Assembly (NCBI RefSeq): GCF_014204895.1 | Contig: NZ_JACHMF010000001.1 | Span: 8,184,001 to 8,248,000 of the forward strand | Direction of reading: 5' to 3' | DNA: 64,000 nucleotides | Source of the DNA: Paractinoplanes abujensis | GTDB lineage: Bacteria > Actinomycetota > Actinomycetes > Mycobacteriales > Micromonosporaceae | Shown: positions 56,060-63,205 of the stretch, one piece after another | Position numbering within the stretch: position 1 is the stretch's first letter | How the letters are laid out: the number at the start of each line of letters is the position of its first letter | Made by a program: the position numbers and the translations under genes | Notes under the pieces: generated by a model | The model's input: only the letters and a program-made list of their open reading frames with translations | The model's database searches: none | Told to the model about the DNA's origin: nothing

Positions 56060-56908
56060 ATGAACGAGGCCTTCGTGTCGGGTTCGGACGCCCACCCGCT
56101 TCGTTGGCTGTTGGTCGACGAAGCCGTCATGGGAGAACGGGACGTCGTGGTCGCGGCGTGCGCCGATATCGAGGGGCTGTTCGTCGATTCGCCGTCCACG
56201 GTGGGCGAGACGACGCTTCTCGGCTGCCATCCCCACCCGCCGTTGCGCCGCGCCCTGGACGCGCTGGCGAAAGGGGCGGGCAATCCGGGTGGCGCACTGT
56301 ACCGCCGGGCGATCGACGTGACCGTCCACAGCGTGGGTCGGAACGGCCGGGTGAACCGCTTGATCGACTCCCATCTGCGAGCGTCGGTGACCCGGGCCCG
56401 GCCCTCGGCCCTGGGTGCCGACCTCGTCGATGTCACTCTGGACGGCGCGATCGCGGAGCCGATGCCGAGCGCGGCGCGACCGATCTGGGATTTGTGGCAC
56501 GCCGGCGGCCCGACCGAGCCGGGCCTCTGGGCGGGTTTGAGCGCCGAGCTCCGGCATCACTGGTCCGGAGCAGCTCTGGCTCACCACCGGGCCGACGCGC
56601 CGGACAAGCCGGCCGGCCGCACCTACCGGCTCGACGGGCGTCACGTCACCGACATCGAAGGCTTCTACTGCGCCATCGGTGAGGCCGTCAACGGTCCCGG
56701 AGGCTACTTCGGCTGGAACGGCGATGCGCTCCACGACTGTGCGCGCGGAGGGTGGGGCGCGGCGGCGCCGTTTCGCCTGGTGTGGCACGACGCCGGAGTC
56801 GCCCGCACTCATCTGAAGGCGAGGGCCGACGGCTCACCCGCCGAGGCCGGGCTCGACCTGATCCTCCGATGGCTGGCCGAGGATCAGATCGAGGTCGAGC
56901 TGGGCTGA
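56060..56908 (+). CDS. Barstar-like (RNase inhibitor fold) domain protein
   Basis: A 282-aa protein. Residues ~195-282 match the barstar fold: HVTDIEGFYCAIGEAVNGPGGYFGWNGDALHDC, whose core is the family motif of a short helix followed by WxxDALxDC. Barstar is ~90 aa; here ~190 residues of unknown fold precede it (LVDEAVMGERDVVVAAC ... RAIDVTVHSVGRNG). It could be an immunity protein to a ribonuclease toxin, but no toxin gene lies beside it. ATG at 56060 follows the nrdJ terminator by 27 bp. Confidence 0.72.
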   Translation: MNEAFVSGSDAHPLRWLLVDEAVMGERDVVVAACADIEGLFVDSPSTVGETTLLGCHPHPPLRRALDALAKGAGNPGGALYRRAIDVTVHSVGRNGRVNRLIDSHLRASVTRARPSALGADLVDVTLDGAIAEPMPSAARPIWDLWHAGGPTEPGLWAGLSAELRHHWSGAALAHHRADAPDKPAGRTYRLDGRHVTDIEGFYCAIGEAVNGPGGYFGWNGDALHDCARGGWGAAAPFRLVWHDAGVARTHLKARADGSPAEAGLDLILRWLAEDQIEVELG

Positions 56909-56937
56909 CGCGGACGCCTGATCGAGGCCCGGTCCGC

Positions 56938-56943
56938 TACGGT
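56938..56943 (+). promoter_or_regulatory. -10 hexamer TACGGT, leaderless promoter
   Basis: TACGGT ends 6 nt before ATG 56950. Confidence 0.45.
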
Positions 56944-56949
56944 GTGCCG

Positions 56950-57216
56950 ATGCGTCTCCTCTCCGGCCTGGCTCAAGCGTTGGCCGTCTGGGTGGCGGCG
57001 ATCGCGACCGTGTGGCTGGTTCGCAACGTGGCCGTGCTGTGGGCGGCCCTGGTGACAGCCCTGGCGGCGGTGATCCTGCTCGGCCACTGGCATCGCCGCC
57101 GTTCCCGGCCCGACACCGCCGTCGGCGCGTACACCGGGGCCGTGCTGTGGCCGGTGCTGTTCGGTGCCGCCTTGATCGCGATCAACATCGTTGCCGGCAG
57201 TTCGAGTTATGAATAG
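56950..57216 (+). CDS. Small membrane protein of unknown function
   Basis: An 88-aa protein with two or three hydrophobic helices (LAQALAVWVAAIATVWLV; ALVTALAAVILLGHW; AVLWPVLFGAALIAINIV). I do not recognise a family. A TACGGT hexamer 6 nt before the ATG supports the start. The last 10 bp overlap the end of the convergent phosphotransferase gene. Confidence 0.65.
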   Translation: MRLLSGLAQALAVWVAAIATVWLVRNVAVLWAALVTALAAVILLGHWHRRRSRPDTAVGAYTGAVLWPVLFGAALIAINIVAGSSSYE

Positions 57217-58358
57217 CTGACGAGTTCCTCCAGAGCGGCCCGCGAAGGCAGGTGGGTCAGCACGTGCCGGACGTTGCGGTCGGTGAAGCGGACGTCCTCC
57301 GCATCGGTGGCTTCGAGCGCGAGTTCCACCTGCCCGGCCACGTAGTTCTGCAGCCCGATCGCCGTACCGCGGAAGTCCGCCACGTTCAGCCGCCGGGCCG
57401 GCCGGTAGCCGTCGAGCAGCGCCCGCGCCCCGGCCTCGTTCACGCCGCCGTCCGGGTCGATGGCCCAGTTCGCCAGGACCGCCGCCAGTTCCCATTGCGG
57501 TGGCAGCCCGGCCGCATGCTCCCATCCGCTCACCACGAGGGTTTTCGACCCGTCGACCCGTACGTTCCCCGGGGTGAAGTTGTTGTGACACATCACCGGT
57601 TCCGCCGTGGCGGCGTGACCGTCCCCGATGGACTCCAGTTCGGCCAGCGCGGGTAGCGCCGCGGTCAGCACCGGGGCCCAGCCTGCCCCTTTGGCCGTGG
57701 CCAGCCCGGCCAGTTCGGCCCAGCTGCGCGTCGAGAGCCGGCGGTTGTTCCAGGGGCAGATCTCCGCCGCCGGGAACCGCAACCCGTGCACGATCGCCAG
57801 CAGCTCCCCGACCGTACGGGTGACGGTCGCGCTGACCGGCGCGGCGAGCGGTGGCCCGGAACGCACCGATGTGTAGACCCGCCAGCGGTGGCCGCCGATC
57901 CGCTCGACGACCCGGCCGTCGAGGCTGCGCACCGGCCGGGGCAGTGTGACCCCGGCCTGCAGCGCGGCTTCCTGGAAGCGGGTGTTCTCCTCGCCGTCGG
58001 TGACCGGGTAGACGTCGTCGACGGTCCGGACCGCCCAGCGGCCCTGTCCGGTTTCGAGCAGCCAGCGCCGGCCCATCTCGTCGGGCCGGGCCAGCGACCG
58101 CATCGCGGCCACCGCGCCCAGGCCGTAGCGGTTCGCGATCTGTTCGGCCAGGGCGTGGCCGGCCACGACCGCCCCGCTGCGGCCGCGGTCGACCTCGGCC
58201 TTGAGGTCGGTCCAGGTGCGGAAGCCGTACTGCCGGGCCAGTGACGTCTGCGCGTCGGCCAGGGTCGCCTCGGGTCGCGTGTCGCGCAGCCCGGCCAGCA
58301 GGTCTTTGGCCTGCCGGCGCAGGTGGTCGAGGTTGGGGTTGTCGGGCAGGGTTTTCAT
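57207..58358 (-). CDS. APH-like phosphotransferase-fold protein, catalytic Asp replaced (probable pseudokinase)
   Basis: A 383-aa protein. The N-terminal ~55 residues (LDHLRRQAKDLLAGLR; LARQYGFRTWTDLKAEVD) are a helical module also found in ankyrin-type proteins. The rest has the aminoglycoside phosphotransferase fold. In the Brenner loop, HNNFTPGN stands where HxDxxxxN is expected, so the catalytic Asp is Asn, and the metal-binding Asp of the usual IDWE motif is replaced (VVSGWEHA). It may be inactive or use another chemistry. ATG at 58358 has GAGGTG upstream. Confidence 0.82.
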   Translation of the reverse strand: MKTLPDNPNLDHLRRQAKDLLAGLRDTRPEATLADAQTSLARQYGFRTWTDLKAEVDRGRSGAVVAGHALAEQIANRYGLGAVAAMRSLARPDEMGRRWLLETGQGRWAVRTVDDVYPVTDGEENTRFQEAALQAGVTLPRPVRSLDGRVVERIGGHRWRVYTSVRSGPPLAAPVSATVTRTVGELLAIVHGLRFPAAEICPWNNRRLSTRSWAELAGLATAKGAGWAPVLTAALPALAELESIGDGHAATAEPVMCHNNFTPGNVRVDGSKTLVVSGWEHAAGLPPQWELAAVLANWAIDPDGGVNEAGARALLDGYRPARRLNVADFRGTAIGLQNYVAGQVELALEATDAEDVRFTDRNVRHVLTHLPSRAALEELVSYS

Positions 58359-58479
58359 CGGAGCACCTCGCTCAGCGCCCGGACCCGCACGGACGGTCGG
58401 AGCGTCGGCGTCAGTCGCCCCACCGGCAACACATGGGGTGGCTTCAAGCCTTCCGGCGGGTCTCGGCGCGCTCCCCGCA

Positions 58480-58512
58480 CGCCCGCCGACCTTAACCCCC
58501 GGTCGGCGGGCG
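58480..58512. terminator. Perfect 12-bp hairpin in the phosphotransferase/MFS divergent gap
   Basis: CGCCCGCCGACC and its complement with a 9-nt loop, just upstream of the MFS promoter. It may be an upstream terminator or an operator. Confidence 0.45.
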
Positions 58513-58529
58513 ACGCCAGGTTTAACGTG

Positions 58530-58535
58530 TAAGTT
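58530..58535 (+). promoter_or_regulatory. -10 hexamer TAAGTT, leaderless MFS promoter
   Basis: TAAGTT ends 6 nt before GTG 58542. Confidence 0.5.
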
Positions 58536-58541
58536 CGGGAC

Positions 58542-59786
58542 GTGACCGCCACCGAGTTCGATCGTCCCCGCCTCGAACTGGCGAAGGTGGCGGTCGGCTT
58601 CACCTTCGCCACCAACGGCCTCGCGTACGCCGGATGGCTGGCCCGCGCCCCCGCAGTGCGTGACGGCCTCGACCTCTCCGCGGCCGGGTTCGGTCTGCTC
58701 CTGCTGTGCCTGTCGGTGGCCGCGATCAGCGCCATCCCGCTGGCCGGCCCGCTCGTGCAGCGCTTCGGCCCGGCCCGGTCGGTGCTGATCGGCAGCACGT
58801 CGATGGTGCTCGGGCTCACCGGCCTGGCCACCGGCACGCTGGTCGGCTCGGTGCCGCTGGCCGGCCTGGGCCTGGTGCTGACCGGCATGGGCAACAGCAC
58901 GTGGGACGTCGCCATGAACGTCGAGGGGGCCGACGTCGAGCGCCGCCTCGGCCGCACGATCATGCCGCGCTTCCACGCCGGTTTCAGCCTGGGCACAGTG
59001 CTGGGCGCGGCCTTCAGCGCCGTCGCGGCGGCGGTCGACCTGCCGATCTGGGCGCAGCTCTACATCACCGCGGCGCTGGCCGCGGCGGTCACGGCCCCGA
59101 CCGTACGCAAGTTCCTGCCTTATCACCCGCTGCCCGCCGGCGAGAAGCCCGCGATGAGCGTGGGCCAGGCTTGGCGGGAGCCCCGGACCGTGCTGATCGG
59201 GCTGGTCATGCTGGGGTTCGGCTTCACCGAGGGCACCGCCAACGACTGGCTGGCCATCGGCCTCGTCGATGGCTACCGGGCCGATGACACAGTCGCCGCG
59301 ATCGCGTTCGGGAGCTTCGTCACGGCGATGACGCTGGGCCGGCTCTTCGGCGGCTACGCGATCGAGCGCTGGGGCCGTGTCCTCACCCTGCGCCTCACCG
59401 CGGCGTCGGCCGCCCTCGGCCTGCTGCTGGTCGTCTCCGAGGTCGCCGTCCCGTTGGCGATCGCCGGCGCGCTGTTGTGGGGCGCGGGCGCGTCGCTGGG
59501 CTTCCCGATCGGCATGAGCGCGGCCGCCGACGATCCGGCCCGCGCCGCCATCCGCGTCTCGGTCGCGGGGTCGGTCGGCTACGGGGCCTTCCTGGCCGGC
59601 CCGCCGTTGATCGGTCTGCTCGCCGAGCACGTGGGGGTGCTCCGCGCGATGCTCTGCGTCTTCGGCGCCCTGGCCCTGGGCCTGCTCGCCTCCGGCGCCA
59701 CCCGGCCGGTCGAGCCGGCCCCGGGCGGGGTGGGGAGAAAGCCCGGGTCCGGCGTGGACGGGGTGGCGGGAAAGTCCGGGGACTGA
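58542..59786 (+). CDS. Major facilitator superfamily transporter
   Basis: A 414-aa membrane protein with about 12 helices and MFS motifs (FATNGLAYAGWLARAP; LVQRFGPARSVLIG; LGRLFGGYAIERWGR as motif A). It is of the sugar/drug-type family with GMGNSTWDVAMNVEGADVER in the middle. Substrate unknown. GTG at 58542 is placed by the TAAGTT hexamer. The neighbouring SRPBCC gene starts 12 bp after it. Confidence 0.9.
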   Translation: MTATEFDRPRLELAKVAVGFTFATNGLAYAGWLARAPAVRDGLDLSAAGFGLLLLCLSVAAISAIPLAGPLVQRFGPARSVLIGSTSMVLGLTGLATGTLVGSVPLAGLGLVLTGMGNSTWDVAMNVEGADVERRLGRTIMPRFHAGFSLGTVLGAAFSAVAAAVDLPIWAQLYITAALAAAVTAPTVRKFLPYHPLPAGEKPAMSVGQAWREPRTVLIGLVMLGFGFTEGTANDWLAIGLVDGYRADDTVAAIAFGSFVTAMTLGRLFGGYAIERWGRVLTLRLTAASAALGLLLVVSEVAVPLAIAGALLWGAGASLGFPIGMSAAADDPARAAIRVSVAGSVGYGAFLAGPPLIGLLAEHVGVLRAMLCVFGALALGLLASGATRPVEPAPGGVGRKPGSGVDGVAGKSGD

Positions 59787-59798
59787 CAGTCTCGGTCC

Positions 59799-60227
59799 AT
59801 GGCGCACGACACATCCGCGGTGATCACGTCGCATGTCGAAGCCGCACCCGTACGGGTGTGGTTCGCGCTGACCGACGCCGAGGCGCTCACCGCCTGGTAC
59901 TGGCCGGCCTCGATGCACCCCCGCGCCTATTCCGAGCCGGTCGTCGGCGGCCGTTTCGGCGTCGACGCGGGCGACATGGGCTTCGCGGGGGAGTATCGCG
60001 AGCTCGACCCGCCCCGCCGCCTCGTGCAGTCGTGGCGCTGGGCCGGCGACGACCGGGACAGCCGAGTGACGATCGAGCTCGCCCCGTCCGGTGCCGGCAC
60101 CGACCTCCGCATCGTCCACGACCGGGTCGACGAGGAGACCGCCGAGATGTATCGGGCGGGCTGGGAGAGCTGCCTGACCCGCCTGCCCGCCTATCTGGCC
60201 GCTACTCCGAGCGCAGAAAGTCGGTGA
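59799..60227 (+). CDS. SRPBCC (AHSA1-like) domain protein
   Basis: A 142-aa START/Bet v 1-like ligand-binding protein. ITSHVEAAPVRVWFALTDAEALTAWYWP, VVGGRFGVDAGDM, and LVQSWRW match the AHSA1 group, which binds small hydrophobic ligands or acts as co-chaperone. No catalytic site can be named. ATG at 59799. It overlaps the convergent alpha/beta hydrolase by 26 bp. Confidence 0.85.
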   Translation: MAHDTSAVITSHVEAAPVRVWFALTDAEALTAWYWPASMHPRAYSEPVVGGRFGVDAGDMGFAGEYRELDPPRRLVQSWRWAGDDRDSRVTIELAPSGAGTDLRIVHDRVDEETAEMYRAGWESCLTRLPAYLAATPSAESR

Positions 60228-61101
60228 TCAGCCCGGCCAGCACGGCCGGCTGTTCGATCACCATCGCGTGCGAGGCGTCGGCCAGCTGGATGTACCGGGG
60301 GTGGCCGGCCGCCCGCACCTGATCGAGCAGGTAGCGCCGGTGGGCCTCGTACAGCTCGGCGAACGGCTCCTGCTGAGGCAGGTTGCGAGTGGCCAGCACG
60401 ACCAGCTCCGGGCACGACGTCCCCGCGTACACCGGTCCAAGATCAAGTTCGTTCATCAGCGTACGCAACTGGGTCGTCACGGCGGCCGAGGGACGCATCG
60501 ACGTCTCGCCGTTGTCGTGCGCGAGGTTGCGCCGGAAGCCCTCGATCCACACCTTCTCGTTGGCGCCCATGTCGCGCGCCGCCGCCCGCTGGCCCTCGAC
60601 CAGGTCGGCCAGCTGGTCGGCCTCGATCACCTGGCCCGCCATGGCCTCCACCCGGTCGAACAGCCCGTGCAGCCGGGCCAGTTCGGCGGCCGCCTTCTCC
60701 GGGTCCATGCCCGGCAGCTGCGCCGGAGTGACGGGCGGCGGATTCCCGTCGAGGCTCACCACGCCCGGCGCCTCCGGATGCCGCTGGCCCCAGAGCGCCG
60801 CCAGCATCCCGCCCAGTGAATGCCCCACCACGGCCGGCCGTTCGATCTCCATCTGGACGCACACCGCCGCGAGATCACCCAGGGCGGTGTCCCACGTCCA
60901 CGAGCCCTCGCCCGAACGCCCGTGCCCGCGCAGGTCCACGGTGATCACCCGGTGGTTCGGCCGCAGGGCGCGCGCCAGCGTGGTCATCATGGCCAGGTTG
61001 CCCCCGGCGCCGTGCAGCAGCAGAAGTGGCGGCTGGTCCCCGCCGAAGTCGCGCACCGCGAGCGGCACGTCGCCCGCATCGATGAGCCGGTCATTGATCA
61101 T
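60202..61101 (-). CDS. Alpha/beta hydrolase
   Basis: A 299-aa hydrolase. The oxyanion hole is LLLLHGAGGN, the nucleophile elbow is GHSLGGM, and the C-terminal His is in DASHAMV; the acid Asp follows VVLATRN. Substrate unknown. ATG at 61101 follows AGGAGACC; the frame is open for 30 codons upstream but without a signal. It overlaps the upstream HTH gene by 11 bp, so the two are cotranscribed. Confidence 0.9.
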   Translation of the reverse strand: MINDRLIDAGDVPLAVRDFGGDQPPLLLLHGAGGNLAMMTTLARALRPNHRVITVDLRGHGRSGEGSWTWDTALGDLAAVCVQMEIERPAVVGHSLGGMLAALWGQRHPEAPGVVSLDGNPPPVTPAQLPGMDPEKAAAELARLHGLFDRVEAMAGQVIEADQLADLVEGQRAAARDMGANEKVWIEGFRRNLAHDNGETSMRPSAAVTTQLRTLMNELDLGPVYAGTSCPELVVLATRNLPQQEPFAELYEAHRRYLLDQVRAAGHPRYIQLADASHAMVIEQPAVLAGLITDFLRSE

Positions 61102-61597
61102 CAAGGTCTCCTGGCGAGTCGGAAGAGTCGGAGAGGTCGGAGTTCGCGGGCGACGAGCAAAGCCGGTCCCGTACGGCCGACGACGGCACACCGCCGTCCG
61201 GGTGCCGCGGCAGTCGTCCGCGTTTCACCAGGTCGTGCACCCCTTGCCGGGTGATCCCGAGCATCGCGCCCGCGGTGGCGTACGAGATCGACGCGAACCA
61301 CGGGTGTCCAATTCGTCGAGCCACGATCTGCCCGAGCGGCGAGCTCCACCACGCGGCCGGCGGATCGAACGGCCCGTCCCCCGGATAGAGCGTCGCGATC
61401 AGGCGGGCCGCGGTCATCGTCGCCGCCGTGTCATCGCCGTCGCGCAGGGCCGTCGCCCACCCGCGAGCTCGCAGCCGCACGAGTTGCCGCAGCGCGTCGA
61501 CCGCGTCGTCCCCCTCGAGCAGCACCTCGAGCGGGTCGAGCAGCCGGACGTCGAGGAGCCGCACGATCTGCTCGACAAGCGCGTCGTCCCGGGTCAT
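61091..61597 (-). CDS. Small protein with a C-terminal helix-turn-helix motif
   Basis: A 168-aa protein. The HTH-like segment SYATAGAMLGITRQGVHDLVKRGRLPRHPDGG (from ~105) resembles the excisionase/MerR-like DNA-binding families. The N-terminal ~100 residues have a Trp-containing helical region (LRARGWATALRDGDD; PWWSSPLGQIVARRIG). Function unknown; it may regulate the overlapping hydrolase gene. Start ATG at 61597. Confidence 0.6.
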   Translation of the reverse strand: MTRDDALVEQIVRLLDVRLLDPLEVLLEGDDAVDALRQLVRLRARGWATALRDGDDTAATMTAARLIATLYPGDGPFDPPAAWWSSPLGQIVARRIGHPWFASISYATAGAMLGITRQGVHDLVKRGRLPRHPDGGVPSSAVRDRLCSSPANSDLSDSSDSPGDLDDQ

Positions 61598-61712
61598 GCC
61601 GCCATGATTTCCCTACTTGACGCTGGGTGTCAAGTGCCGTCGGGGGTGCGGGCCTTCCGCTGACCCTGGGCGGACCAGTACGGTATGCCCGAATCTCTCG
61701 GGAGGATCTCTG

Positions 61713-62261
61713 GTGCGTGCGCTCGTCGTCGCAGCGGCCCTGCTGCTCGTCCTGACCGGCTGCGACGACAGCGAGGACGAGGCGGTCGCGGCCCCGCCCA
61801 AGGTCACAGTGGTCCAGCAGCCCGCCGCCTCGGCCGGCGGCGCCTGCATCCTCTGGGACTACGCCTTCATCCAGGAGAAAATCGGGGTCACCTTCGACGT
61901 GGCCGCCTCCGGCCAGGTCGACGACACATCGACCTGCGTCGTGCAGACCGCGGCGGCCGGCTATCCCGATCTCACCCTGTCGGTGGTCGAGAGCACGAAA
62001 GCCACCCCGGCGCAGTTTCTCAGCGACCTCAAACCGGCCCGGTCCACGACGTTCAAGGGGCTCGCCAAGGCGGCCTACCGGCTCTACACCCCACCCGCGG
62101 CGGGGCGCGGCCCGATCATCGAGATCGGCTGGCTCAGCGAGGCGAAACAGCTGCAGACGCTGCGCTTCACCTTCGCCGCGAACGCGACAGCCGCCGCCGT
62201 GACCGCGATGAACCCGAAGCTCATCACCCTCGCCAAGGCGATGGACACGACGAACGGCTGA
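61713..62261 (+). CDS. Lipoprotein of unknown function (DUF3558-like)
   Basis: A 182-aa secreted lipoprotein. The signal ends in lipobox LVLTGC with the Cys at about residue 17, followed by an acidic DDSEDE linker. The mature part has two cysteines (ACILWDY; TCVVQTAA) and a VTFDVAASGQVDDTSTC / LTLSVVEST pattern that resembles the actinobacterial DUF3558 lipoproteins, but I cannot be sure. GTG at 61713 has GGAGG 7 nt upstream. It is convergent with ideR, with ~20 bp between stops. Confidence 0.75.
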   Translation: MRALVVAAALLLVLTGCDDSEDEAVAAPPKVTVVQQPAASAGGACILWDYAFIQEKIGVTFDVAASGQVDDTSTCVVQTAAAGYPDLTLSVVESTKATPAQFLSDLKPARSTTFKGLAKAAYRLYTPPAAGRGPIIEIGWLSEAKQLQTLRFTFAANATAAAVTAMNPKLITLAKAMDTTNG

Positions 62262-62282
62262 CGTGTGTGCTGATGCCCGGCC

Positions 62283-62984
62283 TCAGTGGGCCGCGACGAA
62301 CACTCGCGACGCGACCTCACGAGGCAGGCGGATCTTGTCGCCCGAACGGTCTATGGTCACCCCGTCGCGCTCCTGGGCCACCGTCACCGTCGTGCCCGGG
62401 TCGATGCCTGCTGCGTGCAACTGACGCAGCACGTCGGCGTTGGTCTGCACGCTCTCGCAGATGCGCTGCACCACGACGCTGCCGGTGAGCCCGGGGAAGG
62501 CCAGGTTGCGCTCGCCGGGGATCTCGGCGTGCTCGGCGTCGTCGGCCCCGCCGAACGCGTCCAGACCGGGGATCGGATTCCCGTACGGGGATCGGGTCGG
62601 CTTGTTGAGCAGCTCGTAGACCTTCTTCTCGACCGAGTCGCTCATCACGTGCTCCCAGCGGCAAGCCTCCTCGTGGGCCTCCTCGTAGGGCATGCCGATG
62701 ACATTGACCAGCAGCAACTCGGCCAGCCGGTGCTTGCGCATGACGGCCACCGCGGTGGAGCGGCCGTCGTCGGTCAGCACCAGGTGCCTGTCGTTCTCGA
62801 TGGTCAGCAGGCCGTCACGCTCCATGCGCGCGACCGTCTGGCTGACCGTGGGACCGCTCTGGTGGAGCCGCTCGGCGATGCGCGCCCGCAGCGGCGGCAC
62901 ACCCTCCTCCTCCAGCTCGAGGATGGTGCGCAGATACATCTCGGTGGTGTCGATCAGGTCGTGGTTGTGCAGTGACGCCTTCAT
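62283..62984 (-). CDS. ideR: Iron-dependent repressor IdeR/DmdR (DtxR family)
   Basis: A 233-aa regulator. The HTH reads PLRARIAERLHQSGPTVSQTVARMERDGLL across ~31-60, matching IdeR almost exactly. Metal ligands are present: site 2 M16, C108, E111, H112; site 1 H85, E89, H104. The C-terminal SH3-like domain is retained. IdeR represses siderophore and uptake genes when Fe2+ is bound. ATG at 62984 has GGGAGG upstream and overlaps the stop of a 28-codon upstream ORF as ATGA. No iron box was recognised nearby. Confidence 0.95.
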   Translation of the reverse strand: MKASLHNHDLIDTTEMYLRTILELEEEGVPPLRARIAERLHQSGPTVSQTVARMERDGLLTIENDRHLVLTDDGRSTAVAVMRKHRLAELLLVNVIGMPYEEAHEEACRWEHVMSDSVEKKVYELLNKPTRSPYGNPIPGLDAFGGADDAEHAEIPGERNLAFPGLTGSVVVQRICESVQTNADVLRQLHAAGIDPGTTVTVAQERDGVTIDRSGDKIRLPREVASRVFVAAH

Positions 62985-63067
62985 GCTCCGACCTCCCAGC
63001 GGCCTCGGCGGACCGCCGGCCTCGCCCCGAACCAGGACGTAGCCGGGCTGATGACGAATTCATTCAC
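62981..63067 (-). CDS. Candidate 28-aa leader ORF coupled to ideR
   Basis: GTG at 63067, preceded by GGGAGG at 8-nt spacing, reads 28 codons (VNEFVISPATSW ... RWEVGA) to TGA at 62981, which overlaps the ideR ATG as ATGA. Good ribosome site and tight overlap suggest translational coupling; conservation is unknown. Confidence 0.45.
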   Translation of the reverse strand: MNEFVISPATSWFGARPAVRRGRWEVGA

Positions 63068-63088
63068 AGTGCGGCCCTCCCAGCAGCG

Positions 63089-63116
63089 ATAATACCTCGT
63101 CGTCAGGGGTTGACAG
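63089..63116 (-). promoter_or_regulatory. Candidate ideR promoter
   Basis: On the minus strand CTGTCA (63116-63111) and TATTAT (63094-63089) are 16 nt apart, just upstream of the 28-aa leader ORF. The 222-bp gap to the AcuC gene holds no other gene. Confidence 0.45.
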
Positions 63117-63205
63117 CCGCCCCGAGCAGGTGCAGAGAGCGTACCTGACCGTCCGGGCAACTGCCGCGAAGGGAAACCGTCGGTGGGGCGTGGCAGCATG
63201 ACGGC

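Noticed and set aside
52927-56436. A 1,169-codon minus-strand frame antisense to nrdJ
   Set aside because: nrdJ is unmistakable; the antisense frame is a composition artefact.
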